A stretch of DNA of 64,000 bases from Allofournierella_A excrementavium. Its GTDB lineage: Bacteria; Bacillota; Clostridia; Oscillospirales; Ruminococcaceae. The stretch spans positions 1 to 64,000 of the forward strand of contig DWVE01000011.1 of assembly GCA_019120375.1 (NCBI GenBank), read 5' to 3'. Shown here piece by piece: positions 8,060 to 16,265 of this stretch. Every line of letters begins with the position of its first letter. Position 1 is the stretch's first letter. The notes beneath the pieces were generated by a model, which made no database searches, was not told the origin of the DNA, and worked only from the letters and a program-made list of their open reading frames with translations. Position numbers and translations under genes: made by a program.

Positions 8060-8608
8060 ATGCGCGTGATCGCCGGAGACGCCCGGGGCACAAAACTGGA
8101 AACACTGCCCGGCGAGGAGGTCACCCGCCCCACCATCGACCGGGTCAAGGAGGCCATGTTCAGCGCATTGCAGTTCAGCCTGCCCGGCGCGCGGGTGCTG
8201 GACCTGTTCGCGGGCAGCGGCCAGCTGGGCATCGAGGCCATCAGCCGGGGCGCGGCCAGCTGCGTTTTTCTGGACCGTGACCGCCGCGCGGTGGACATCG
8301 TGACCAAAAACTGCAAGGCGGCGGGCGTGTTCGACCGGTGCCGTGTGGCCCAGGGCGAGGCGGAAGGCTTCCTCGCCGCCACCAAGGACACCTTCCACAT
8401 CGTGCTGCTGGACCCGCCCTATCACCACGGCACGCTGGCGGCCATCCTGCCGGCGGTGGCCAATGTCACCGCCCCCGGCGGCACCGTGCTCTGTGAGAGC
8501 GAGCTTGCCGCCGACCTGCCGGACGAGTGCGGCGGCCTTCACAAGAAAAAACAATACCGGTACGGCAAGGTGCTGGTGACCCGTTACGAAAAGGAGCGAG
8601 CGGAATGA
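8060..8608 (+). CDS. rsmD: 16S rRNA (guanine966-N2)-methyltransferase RsmD
   Basis: 182-residue class I methyltransferase. RPTIDRVKEAMFS near the N-terminus, the AdoMet loop VLDLFAGSGQLGIEA and the catalytic LLDPPYHHG are diagnostic of RsmD. ATG 8060 follows AAAGGCAGGG. In many Firmicutes coaD follows; here it is absent and a coiled-coil gene overlaps the stop by 4 bases. Confidence 0.95.
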   Translation: MRVIAGDARGTKLETLPGEEVTRPTIDRVKEAMFSALQFSLPGARVLDLFAGSGQLGIEAISRGAASCVFLDRDRRAVDIVTKNCKAAGVFDRCRVAQGEAEGFLAATKDTFHIVLLDPPYHHGTLAAILPAVANVTAPGGTVLCESELAADLPDECGGLHKKKQYRYGKVLVTRYEKERAE

Positions 8609-9063
8609 ACATCGACGAGTTGCTGAATATGATGGAAGAAATGCTGGAAGAGGCCACCGGCCTGCCCTTCGCGGGCGGCAAGCGGGTGGTGGACGCCGAC
8701 CGCATGCAGGACATCATCGACGAGGTGCGCCTCAACCTGCCCACCGAGGTGCGTCAGGCCAAGGCCATCGTGAACGACCGGGCCGAGATCGTGGCCGACG
8801 CAAAGCGGGAGGCCGAGGCCATCGTGAAGAAGGCCGAGGACCGTGCCCGTGTGCTGGTCAGCGAGCAGGAAGTGGTCAAGGCCGCCCAGCAGCGCGCCGC
8901 CGAGATCGTCTCCTCCGCCCAGACCCAGGCCCGCACCATGCGCACCACCGTCACCGACTACTGTGAGAACATGCTGCGCACCACCGAGGAGCAGCTGGCC
9001 CGCAGCGCCGCCGAGGTCAAGACCGTGCGCGCCAACCTGCGCCAGAGCGCCAAGAACGGCTGA
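8605..9063 (+). CDS. Coiled-coil protein of unknown function (DivIVA/ATPase-E-like helix)
   Basis: 152 residues, almost entirely charged, alanine-rich helix: about residues 40-145 follow a heptad pattern (QAKAIVNDRAEIVADAKREA and similar). No catalytic motif, signal peptide or membrane segment. Proteins like this, often annotated ATPase, occur after rsmD/coaD in clostridia and resemble DivIVA or V-ATPase subunit E/H stalks in composition only. AAGGAG precedes ATG 8605, which overlaps the rsmD stop, so the pair is coupled. Function unknown. Confidence 0.8.
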   Translation: MNIDELLNMMEEMLEEATGLPFAGGKRVVDADRMQDIIDEVRLNLPTEVRQAKAIVNDRAEIVADAKREAEAIVKKAEDRARVLVSEQEVVKAAQQRAAEIVSSAQTQARTMRTTVTDYCENMLRTTEEQLARSAAEVKTVRANLRQSAKNG

Positions 9064-9096
9064 TTTTCCGCCGTTTTCCTTTCAATATCGCCCATC

Positions 9097-9129
9097 GGGC
9101 CGTGAACTTTGGTTCACGGCCCTTTTTTT
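9097..9129 (+). terminator. Intrinsic terminator before the division cluster
   Basis: GGGCCGTGAAC, 4-base loop, GTTCACGGCCC and a run of seven T. It separates the rsmD unit from mraZ. Confidence 0.92.
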
Positions 9130-9195
9130 GTGCCATTCGCCAAAAGCACATCAAAAAATCCGTCAGCCATGCCCCGGATTTCTACATCCCGTATC

Positions 9196-9224
9196 TTGAA
9201 TTTCACAGGTCCATCCCGTATAAT
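9196..9224 (+). promoter_or_regulatory. Promoter of the mraZ (dcw) cluster
   Basis: TTGAAT (9196-9201), 17-bp spacer, TATAAT (9219-9224). Transcription should start near 9231, at the edge of the repeated GTGGG boxes. Confidence 0.85.
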
Positions 9225-9234
9225 TGAAATAAAA

Positions 9235-9260
9235 GTGGGTAATAGTGGGTCAAAGTGGGG
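9235..9260 (+). promoter_or_regulatory. MraZ operator: three GTGGG boxes at 10-bp spacing
   Basis: GTGGGT at 9235-9240, GTGGGT at 9245-9250 and GTGGGG at 9255-9260. MraZ is known to bind direct TGGGN repeats separated by 5 bp upstream of its own gene. Here they lie just at or after the predicted transcription start, so binding would block initiation or early elongation. Confidence 0.8.
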
Positions 9261-9305
9261 AGACCGGCTGTTTCCCGCATCTTTTCAGCAAAGGGGGCGG
9301 TCAGG

Positions 9306-9725
9306 GTGCTGATGGGCGAATACAACTACACCATCGACGACAAGGGCCGCCTGAACTTCCCCGCCAAGTTCCGCGAAAAGATGGGCGCCGCCTTCGTGGT
9401 CACCCGCTGGCTGGACGACTGTCTGGTGGCCTTCCCCGAAACGGAGTGGCAGCGCATCACCGACATCCTGCGCTCCAAGAGCATGGTCAAAACGCGGGAC
9501 ATCCAGCGCTTCCTCTTCGCGGCGGCCCAGGAAGTCACGCCGGACAAGCAGGGCCGCATCCTGCTGGAGCCGGTGCTGCGCAGCCACGCGGGGCTGCAAA
9601 AGGAGGTCACCGTCATCGGCGTGGGCAGCTACGCCGAGATCTGGGACACCGCGGCCTGGCAGAAAAAGCAGGCCAGCCTCTCCGGGGCCGACATCGAAGC
9701 GGCCATGGAGGAATTGGATTTTTAA
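9306..9725 (+). CDS. mraZ: Transcriptional regulator MraZ
   Basis: 139-residue double SpoVT/AbrB-like domain protein that binds repeats in its own promoter and regulates the dcw cluster. MGEYNYTIDDKGRLNFPAKFRE and a second copy VTPDKQGRILLEPVLR mark the two half-domains. The GTG at 9306 gives the usual M-L-M-G-E-Y start and is spaced for AAGGGGGCGG; ATG 9312 is the alternative. First gene of the cluster that runs to divIB. Confidence 0.93.
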   Translation: MLMGEYNYTIDDKGRLNFPAKFREKMGAAFVVTRWLDDCLVAFPETEWQRITDILRSKSMVKTRDIQRFLFAAAQEVTPDKQGRILLEPVLRSHAGLQKEVTVIGVGSYAEIWDTAAWQKKQASLSGADIEAAMEELDF

Positions 9726-9758
9726 ACGACACGACCCGCAGGAAAGGGGGAGGACAAG

Positions 9759-10682
9759 GTGGAATTCAGTCATGTGCCGGTGCTTTTGAACGAGTGCCTG
9801 GAGGGCCTTGCCATCGACCCCGCGGGAACTTATCTTGACGGCACGGCCGGCGGCGGCGGGCACTCCAATGAAATCGCCCGGCGCTTGACCACCGGGCGTC
9901 TCATCAGCCTGGACCAGGACCCGGATGCGGTGGCAGCCGCCACCGAGAGACTTAAGGGCCTGCCCGCCACGGTGGTGAGAACGAATTTCCGCTATGCCCG
10001 CCGCGCGCTGGCCGACCTTGGGGTGAGCGCCATCAACGGCGCGCTGCTGGACCTGGGCGTTTCCTCCCATCAGCTGGACGACGGCGAGCGGGGCTTTTCC
10101 TACCGGCAGGACGCGCCGCTGGACATGCGCATGAGCCAGTCCGGCCCCACCGCCGCGGACCTGGTGAACAGCGCCAGCCGCGAGGAACTGGCCCGCATCC
10201 TGCGGGAGTACGGCGAGGAGCCCTATGCCTGGGCCATTGCCGGGCGCATCGTCCGCCAGCGGGAGCAAAAGCCCTTCGCCACCACCCTGGAACTGGCCGA
10301 CGCCATCGCCTCGGCGCTGCCCCCGGCGGTGCGCCGCAAGGACAAGAACCCCTCCCGCCGCAGCTTCCAGGCCATCCGCATCGCCGTGAACGGCGAGATG
10401 GACGCCCTCAGCGAGGGGCTGGACGAAATTTTCGACCTGCTGGCCCCCGGCGGCCGCTTCGCCATCATCACCTTCCACTCGCTGGAAGACCGGCTGGTGA
10501 AGAACCGCTTCCGCCAATGGGCCACCGCCTGCACCTGCCCGCCGGAATACCCGGTGTGCGTGTGCGGCGGCAAGGCAAAGGCAAAGCTCATCACCCGCAA
10601 GCCCATCGAGGCCGCGCCCGACGAGCTGGAGTCGAACCGCCGCAGCCGCTCCGCAAAGCTGCGGGTCATCGAAAAACTGTAA
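9759..10682 (+). CDS. rsmH: 16S rRNA (cytosine1402-N4)-methyltransferase RsmH (MraW)
   Basis: 307 residues. HVPVLLNECLEGL, the AdoMet-binding LDGTAGGGGHS, GALLDLGVSSHQLD, RQDAPLDMRM and the C-terminal ITFHSLEDRLVK are all family signatures. It methylates C1402 of 16S rRNA in the P site. GTG 9759 follows AAGGGGGAGGA. Second gene of the cluster, 33 bp after mraZ. Confidence 0.97.
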   Translation: MEFSHVPVLLNECLEGLAIDPAGTYLDGTAGGGGHSNEIARRLTTGRLISLDQDPDAVAAATERLKGLPATVVRTNFRYARRALADLGVSAINGALLDLGVSSHQLDDGERGFSYRQDAPLDMRMSQSGPTAADLVNSASREELARILREYGEEPYAWAIAGRIVRQREQKPFATTLELADAIASALPPAVRRKDKNPSRRSFQAIRIAVNGEMDALSEGLDEIFDLLAPGGRFAIITFHSLEDRLVKNRFRQWATACTCPPEYPVCVCGGKAKAKLITRKPIEAAPDELESNRRSRSAKLRVIEKL

Positions 10683-10733
10683 AAACCGCAGGCAGGGCCG
10701 CCGCCCTTCCTGCATGGAAAGGAGGTGGCCGCC

Positions 10734-11201
10734 GTGGCGCAGCCCGCATACGATCTTGAACTGTTTGAAAACCGCGCCCAGCGGCCCCGCGCAAAGGTCC
10801 GGGCCGTCCGGGGCAGAAAAAAGGCCTCCCGCCTCAACCTGCAGACCGTGAAAACGGTGGCGGTGGCGGTGGTGATGGCCGCCCTGGTGGTGGGCTTCCT
10901 CTACAGCCAGGCCACCATCACCGAGCTCACGGTGGACATCCAGAACGTCCAGAGCGATCTGGTGAACGAGCAGAGCACCTACAACTACCTGTCCGGCGTG
11001 CTGGATTCCAAGACCAGCCTGCGGAACGTGGAGCAGATCGCCGCCGGCGAGCTGGGCCTTGTGAAGGTGGACCGCAGCCAGGTGACCTACTTCTCACTGG
11101 AAAGCGAGAGCGTGATCAACCGGCCCGAGACCGCCGCCCAGAAGATCACCGAGTTTTTGAGCACCGGCCTGCTCAGCCTGATGGAGTACCTGAACCCGTG
11201 A
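10734..11201 (+). CDS. ftsL: FtsL-like cell division protein
   Basis: 155-residue bitopic membrane protein: basic cytoplasmic tail (1-38), one membrane segment (about 39-57), then an extracytoplasmic coiled coil (about 60-100) with the ending LGLVKVD..QVTYF seen in FtsL proteins. FtsL joins DivIB and DivIC at the septum and activates FtsW/PBP. Assigned mainly by topology and by position between rsmH and the PBP gene. The GTG at 10734 is spaced 8 bases from AAAGGAGG; the GTG at 10725 overlaps that site. The C-terminus (about 120-155) is longer than usual. Confidence 0.85.
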   Translation: MAQPAYDLELFENRAQRPRAKVRAVRGRKKASRLNLQTVKTVAVAVVMAALVVGFLYSQATITELTVDIQNVQSDLVNEQSTYNYLSGVLDSKTSLRNVEQIAAGELGLVKVDRSQVTYFSLESESVINRPETAAQKITEFLSTGLLSLMEYLNP

Positions 11202-11298
11202 GCCAGCCCCAGCGTTTTGCCCACAGCGGGCGGCGGGGGAGGGCTCACGAGTTTGCATTTATACGCTGGGGCGAGGGCCCCGAGAGGGAAGCAAGAGG

Positions 11299-13647
11299 AT
11301 GAACAAAAACACAAACGAACCCTCCAATGGGGTGAACCGCTCGCTGAAGGTGCGCAGCTATGTGCTGCTGGGCCTGTTTTTGGTGGTGGGCTGCGGCGTG
11401 CTGATCTGGCGGCTCTACACCTGGCAGATCGTGCGCCACGACGAGATGTTGAACGCCGCTGCCAGCCAGCAGATGAAGGACATGACCATCACCCCCCAGC
11501 GGGGCCAGATCTACGACGCCACCGGCAAGGTGCTGGCCAAGAGCAGCATCGTGTGGACCATCACCGCCGACCCAAGCCAGATCAAAGCGCCCGGCCTTTC
11601 CAAGGAGGAACTGAAGGCCATGGGCGGCGCCGAGTCCGACGAGTCCAAGGCGCAGCGCCGGGCCGACCGGGTGCAGAGCATCAGCGAGGACCTGGCCGGG
11701 ATCCTGAGCATGGAAGCCCAGGAAATTTACGACAAGCTCATCGACTCCTCCAAGCAGTATGTGCTGCTGGCAAAGCAGGTGGACAAGCCTGTGGCGGATG
11801 AAATTTCCCAGTACGCCAGCGACAACAAGCTCAGCCTCATCGTCTCTCAGGACACCAAGCGGGAATACCCCTTCGGCGCCTTTGCCGCCAGCGTGCTGGG
11901 CTTCATGCACGCCGACGGATACGGCTTCTACGGCCTGGAACAATACTATGAGGACGTGCTGGCCGGCACGCCGGGGCGGCTGGTGAGCCAGCGCACCCCC
12001 ACCGGCGGCGAGGTGGCCAACGACGACCGGGTGCTCTACGAGGCCAAGGACGGCGACAACCTCATCCTCACCCTGGACGCCGAGATACAGGCCATCGCCG
12101 AAAAATACCTGGAAAACTCGGTGAAGGTAAACAACGTTTCCGAGCGGGGCGTGGTCATCGTGATGGACGTGAACACCGGCGCCATCCTGGCCATGGCCAC
12201 CAAGCCGGACTTTGACCCCAACGACCCCATGACCATCTACGACCCCGAGCGGGCCGCCCTGCTGGAAGGGCTGGACGGTGAGGAGTACACCAAGGTGCAG
12301 GGCGAAGAGCGCCAGCGCCAGTGGAAGAACAAGACCATCACCGACCTCTACACCCCCGGCTCGGTGTTCAAGCTCGTCACCACCAGCGCTCTGCTGGACT
12401 CCGGCGCGGGCACCGTGAATTCCAGCTTTAACTGCGTCGCCGGCGGCTACACCGTGCTGCCCGGCACAAAGCCTTATCAGTGTGCTGACAACGGCTACGG
12501 CGTTCTCGGCGTCCATGGCTGGCAGACCCCCGCCGACGTTCTGGCCAACAGCTGCAACCAGGCCACCATCCAGGAAGCCCTGCTCATGGGCAAGGAGATA
12601 TTCTCCGACTATTACACCGCCTTCGGGTTCACCGAGACCACCGGCATCGACCTGCCGGCGGAGCAGTACCCCTACGAGGGCATCTCCTACCACCCTGAAG
12701 AGTCCATGTCCGCGGTGGATCTGGCGTCCAGCAGTTTCGGCCAGGCCCAGAAGGTCACCCCCATCCAGATGGCCACCGCCGTCTGCGCGGTGGTGAACGG
12801 CGGCTATCTGGTGCAGCCCCACATCGTGAGCAAGATCGTGGACAACGAGGGCAATGTGGTGGAGGAGTTTGAGCCCACCGCCAAGCGCCAGGTCATCAGC
12901 GAGGAGACCAGCGCCGCCCTGCGCCAGATGATGGAGGCCGTGGTGGGCGGCGGCGCGGACGGCGCCGCGGGCCGCAACGCCTATGTGGCGGGCTACCACA
13001 TCGGCGGCAAGTCCGGCACCAGTGAAAAGCTGGACCGCCCCAAGGCCGACGATCCCACCAGCTACGAGAAGGTCTCCAGCTTCGTGGGCGTGGTGCCCAT
13101 CGACGACCCGGAGATCCTCGTGCTGGCGTTCGTGGACGAGCCCCACGCCGAGACCGAGTTCGGCTCCATGCTGTCCGCCCCTCTGGTGGGCAACATCATC
13201 AGCGAGGTGGCGCCTTATCTGGGCATCGAGACCGACCCCAGCCTGCTGCCCACTGGCAACGTCACCGTGCCCAATCTGGTCAATCCCTCCAACCCCAGCT
13301 ACCAGCAGTGGGATATGGCCCAGGTGGAGCTGAACAAGAAGGGCTTTGCCCACCGCAGAGTGGGCACCGGCGAGCTGGTGCTGGCCCAGAGCCCCGCGGC
13401 GGGCGAAAAGGTGCCGGCGGGCTCCACCGTCTACCTCTTCACCGACAGCGCCGATATCCCCACCGTCACCGTGCCCAGCGTGGTGGGCAAGAGCGCCGCG
13501 CTGGGCAAGCAGATATTGAGCGCGGCGGGCCTGAACGCCTCGCTCAGCGCCGAGGAGGGCACCGTTACCGCCCAGAGCGTGGCCGAGAACACCGAGGCCA
13601 GGATGGGCTCGGTGATAGAGCTCACCGTCAGCGGCGCCGAGGGCTGA
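11299..13647 (+). CDS. Class B penicillin-binding protein with two PASTA domains (FtsI/SpoVD family, copy 1)
   Basis: 782-residue transpeptidase that cross-links septal peptidoglycan. One N-terminal membrane anchor (about 19-40), PBP dimerisation domain, and the transpeptidase domain with SVFK (Ser355), SCN (418-420) and KSG (571-573). Two PASTA repeats fill about 655-782, as in PBP2x rather than single-PASTA SpoVD. ATG 11299 follows a purine-rich GGGAAGCAAGAGG. It lies between ftsL and murF in the dcw order. A second, shorter relative is encoded at 31898-34141. Whether this copy is the vegetative division PBP or SpoVD cannot be decided from sequence; its linkage to ftsL and divIB favours division. 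Confidence 0.93.
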   Translation: MNKNTNEPSNGVNRSLKVRSYVLLGLFLVVGCGVLIWRLYTWQIVRHDEMLNAAASQQMKDMTITPQRGQIYDATGKVLAKSSIVWTITADPSQIKAPGLSKEELKAMGGAESDESKAQRRADRVQSISEDLAGILSMEAQEIYDKLIDSSKQYVLLAKQVDKPVADEISQYASDNKLSLIVSQDTKREYPFGAFAASVLGFMHADGYGFYGLEQYYEDVLAGTPGRLVSQRTPTGGEVANDDRVLYEAKDGDNLILTLDAEIQAIAEKYLENSVKVNNVSERGVVIVMDVNTGAILAMATKPDFDPNDPMTIYDPERAALLEGLDGEEYTKVQGEERQRQWKNKTITDLYTPGSVFKLVTTSALLDSGAGTVNSSFNCVAGGYTVLPGTKPYQCADNGYGVLGVHGWQTPADVLANSCNQATIQEALLMGKEIFSDYYTAFGFTETTGIDLPAEQYPYEGISYHPEESMSAVDLASSSFGQAQKVTPIQMATAVCAVVNGGYLVQPHIVSKIVDNEGNVVEEFEPTAKRQVISEETSAALRQMMEAVVGGGADGAAGRNAYVAGYHIGGKSGTSEKLDRPKADDPTSYEKVSSFVGVVPIDDPEILVLAFVDEPHAETEFGSMLSAPLVGNIISEVAPYLGIETDPSLLPTGNVTVPNLVNPSNPSYQQWDMAQVELNKKGFAHRRVGTGELVLAQSPAAGEKVPAGSTVYLFTDSADIPTVTVPSVVGKSAALGKQILSAAGLNASLSAEEGTVTAQSVAENTEARMGSVIELTVSGAEG

Positions 13648-13740
13648 GGGCCTGTACACATGCGCGGGCCGGCGGCCGCATACAGTAGTTAAAAAGGACA
13701 AGAAGGGCGCCGCGGCGCTCTGCAAGGGAGGTCTTTCACC

Positions 13741-15129
13741 ATGTATCCCATCCCACTGAATCAGCTTCTGGCAGGCCTTGCCCCGGCGGGCAGCCTGGGC
13801 GGCGAGCCCGTCACCGCCGTGGTCACCGACAGCCGCAAGGTTGTCCCGGGCTGTGTGTTCGTCTGTTTTCCCGGCCAGCGGGTAGACGGCCATGACTACG
13901 CCGCCGCCGCCATCGAGGGCGGGGCGCTCTGCGTGGTGGCGAACCACCCGGTGGAGGGTGTCCCGGCGGACAAACTGGTGCTCGCGCCCAGCAGCCACAA
14001 GGCCATGGTGCGCATGGGGGCCAACTACCGCATGCTCTTTGCGCCCAAAATGATCGGCGTCACCGGCAGCGTGGGCAAGACCACCACCAAGGAATTCTGC
14101 TACGCGGTGCTCTCCGCCTTTGGCGAGACCATCAAGACCGAGGGCAACCAGAACAACGAGATCGGCATGCCCAACACCCTCTTCCGCCTGGAGCCCACCA
14201 CCCGGTACGCCGTGGTGGAGATGGGCATGAGCGCGCTGGGCGAGATCGAGCGCCTCAGCCGGGCGGCCCGGCCCTCGGCGGGGCTCATCACCTGCATCGG
14301 CGTGTCCCACATGGAGAGCCTGGGCAGCCGGGAGAACATCCTGAAAGCCAAGCTGGAGATTTGCGCCGGCCTGCCGGACGGCGCGCCCCTGGCCCTGAAC
14401 GCCGACGACGAATACCTTTGCAAGGCAAAGGACCAGGGCCTCATCCCCGGCCGCCTCGCCCCCGTCTGGTATGGCGTCGAGGCCCCCTGGGCGGATGTGC
14501 GGGCCGAAGCCATCGAGAGCGGCCCCGAAGGCGAGCGCTTCACCCTGATGGACGGCGGCGAGCGCTTCGCGGTGCGCATCCCCGCCATGGGGCGGCACAA
14601 CGTCTACAACGCGCTGGCGGCCTACGCCGCCGCCAGCCGCCTGGGGCTGGACAAGGCGAAATGCGCCGCGGCGCTTTCCAACTACGAAGCCACCGGCATG
14701 CGCCAGCATGTGGTGAAAAAGGCGGGCCTCACCGTGGTGGAGGACTGCTACAACGCCAGCCCGGACAGCATGAAGGCCAGCCTTGCCATGTTCAGCGCCT
14801 TCGACGCAGGTTCCGGCAAAAAATACGCCCTGCTGGGGGATATGCTGGAGCTTGGCTCCATCTCCGAAGAAGCCCACCGGCAGGTGGGCCGCTGGGCCGC
14901 CGAAGCGCACCTTGCGGGGCTGGTGGCCCTCGGGCCCGAGAGCCGCGCCATGGCCGGGGAGGCCGAAAAGGCGGGCCTTGCGGCGGTGCACTGCGACACT
15001 CCCGCCGCCGCACTGGAGGCTCTCAAAGGGCTTTTGAAGCCCGGCGACGCGCTGCTGGCCAAGGCCAGCCGGGGCATGAAGCTGGAAAATATCCTGAAAG
15101 CCCTTTACGGCGAGGAAACTTTGCAATAA
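13741..15129 (+). CDS. murF: UDP-MurNAc-tripeptide:D-Ala-D-Ala ligase MurF
   Basis: 462-residue cytoplasmic Mur ligase that adds D-Ala-D-Ala to the UDP-MurNAc tripeptide. N-terminal MurF-type domain with DSRKVVPGCVFVCFPG, ATP loop VTGSVGKTTTKE, NQNNEIGMP, central VVEMGMS, and the C-terminal EDCYNASPDSMKASL that marks MurF. AAGGGAGG before ATG 13741. It follows the PBP gene by 93 bp and precedes mraY. Confidence 0.97.
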   Translation: MYPIPLNQLLAGLAPAGSLGGEPVTAVVTDSRKVVPGCVFVCFPGQRVDGHDYAAAAIEGGALCVVANHPVEGVPADKLVLAPSSHKAMVRMGANYRMLFAPKMIGVTGSVGKTTTKEFCYAVLSAFGETIKTEGNQNNEIGMPNTLFRLEPTTRYAVVEMGMSALGEIERLSRAARPSAGLITCIGVSHMESLGSRENILKAKLEICAGLPDGAPLALNADDEYLCKAKDQGLIPGRLAPVWYGVEAPWADVRAEAIESGPEGERFTLMDGGERFAVRIPAMGRHNVYNALAAYAAASRLGLDKAKCAAALSNYEATGMRQHVVKKAGLTVVEDCYNASPDSMKASLAMFSAFDAGSGKKYALLGDMLELGSISEEAHRQVGRWAAEAHLAGLVALGPESRAMAGEAEKAGLAAVHCDTPAAALEALKGLLKPGDALLAKASRGMKLENILKALYGEETLQ

Positions 15130-15221
15130 AATAAGACGGGTATCTTTCCGGCGGCCTTTTTGCGCCGCGGCATCACACCGGGCCCAAAGCCCGGCAAAAA
15201 GTGAGAGGGAGTTTTTAAAGT

Positions 15222-16232
15222 ATGGCACGCTATGCGCTCATCCTTGCGGCATTCACCGGGTTCGTCCTTTCGGCGGTGTCCGGCATCGTCATCGTCCCCT
15301 TTTTGCACAAGCTGCACTTCGGGCAGACCATCAAGGAGATAGGCCCCACCTGGCACAACAAGAAGCAGGGCACCCCCACCATGGGCGGCCTGTGCTTCAT
15401 CTTCGCCTCCACCGTGGCGGTGGCCCTGGCCACCCTGAGCCTGCTTCACAGCGCCCCCGACCTTCTGGGCGGCCCCACCGCCCGCAGCCTCTATATCGCC
15501 ATGTTCTCCGCCTTCGCCTTCGGCATGGTGGGCTTTCTGGATGACTTCATCAAGGTGGTCAAAAAGCGCAACCTGGGCCTGCGCGCCATGCAGAAGATCG
15601 TGGCGCAGCTGCTCATCACCACCGCGCTGCTGTTCGCGCTGCACATGAACGGCACCCTCACCACCTTTGTCACCCTGCCGGGCCTGGGCTATGTGGATCT
15701 GGGGCTTTTGTACTACCCGCTGTCCTACGGCCTCATCATCGGCATCGTCAACGCGGTGAACCTCACCGACGGCATCGACGGCCTGTGCAGCTGCGTGACC
15801 TTTGTGTCCATGCTGGGCTTTCTGACCCTGACAAGCCTTCTGGGCGAGTTCAACCTGAGCATTTTCGCCGCCGCCATGGCGGGCGCGCTCACCGGTTTTC
15901 TGTTCTGGAACTTCTATCCGGCCAAGACCTTCATGGGCGACACCGGCAGCATGTTCCTGGGCGGCACGGTGGCGGGCATCGCCTACGCCATGGGCCGGCC
16001 GGAGCTCATCTTCTTCTTTGGCGCGGTGTATATCTGGGAGGCCACCACGGTGGTCATCCAGGTCACCTATTTCAAGCTGACCCACGGCAAGCGCCTGTTC
16101 AAAATGACCCCCATCCACCACGCCTTTGAGATGCGCGGCTGGAGCGAGGTCAAGATCGACTGCGTGTTCAGCTTCATCGCCTTCGGCGCCGCGGCGCTGG
16201 GCGTGCTGTTCGCCTACGTTTATTACCTGTGA
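15222..16232 (+). CDS. mraY: Phospho-MurNAc-pentapeptide transferase MraY
   Basis: 336-residue polytopic membrane enzyme (about ten segments) that makes lipid I from UDP-MurNAc-pentapeptide and undecaprenyl phosphate. The acidic catalytic motifs are present: DD in FLDDFIK (about 107-108), NLTDGIDGL (about 180-188) and MGDTGS (about 238), and the HHAFE motif near the end. GAGAGGGAG precedes ATG 15222. In Bacillus and many clostridia murD follows; here ftsW comes after only 33 bp. Confidence 0.97.
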   Translation: MARYALILAAFTGFVLSAVSGIVIVPFLHKLHFGQTIKEIGPTWHNKKQGTPTMGGLCFIFASTVAVALATLSLLHSAPDLLGGPTARSLYIAMFSAFAFGMVGFLDDFIKVVKKRNLGLRAMQKIVAQLLITTALLFALHMNGTLTTFVTLPGLGYVDLGLLYYPLSYGLIIGIVNAVNLTDGIDGLCSCVTFVSMLGFLTLTSLLGEFNLSIFAAAMAGALTGFLFWNFYPAKTFMGDTGSMFLGGTVAGIAYAMGRPELIFFFGAVYIWEATTVVIQVTYFKLTHGKRLFKMTPIHHAFEMRGWSEVKIDCVFSFIAFGAAALGVLFAYVYYL

Positions 16233-16265
16233 TTTCTGGATGTTGAGAAAGGGGGCGGTGCCGCC

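Noticed and set aside
11245..15228. Open frame of 1327 codons on the minus strand, and similar long minus frames at 5828-8554 and 15105-17771
   Set aside because: They lie opposite clear genes (PBP-murF, uvrC-rsmD, mraY-ftsW). High third-position GC keeps the antisense frame free of stops. The products are rich in His, Gly and Val with no domain.
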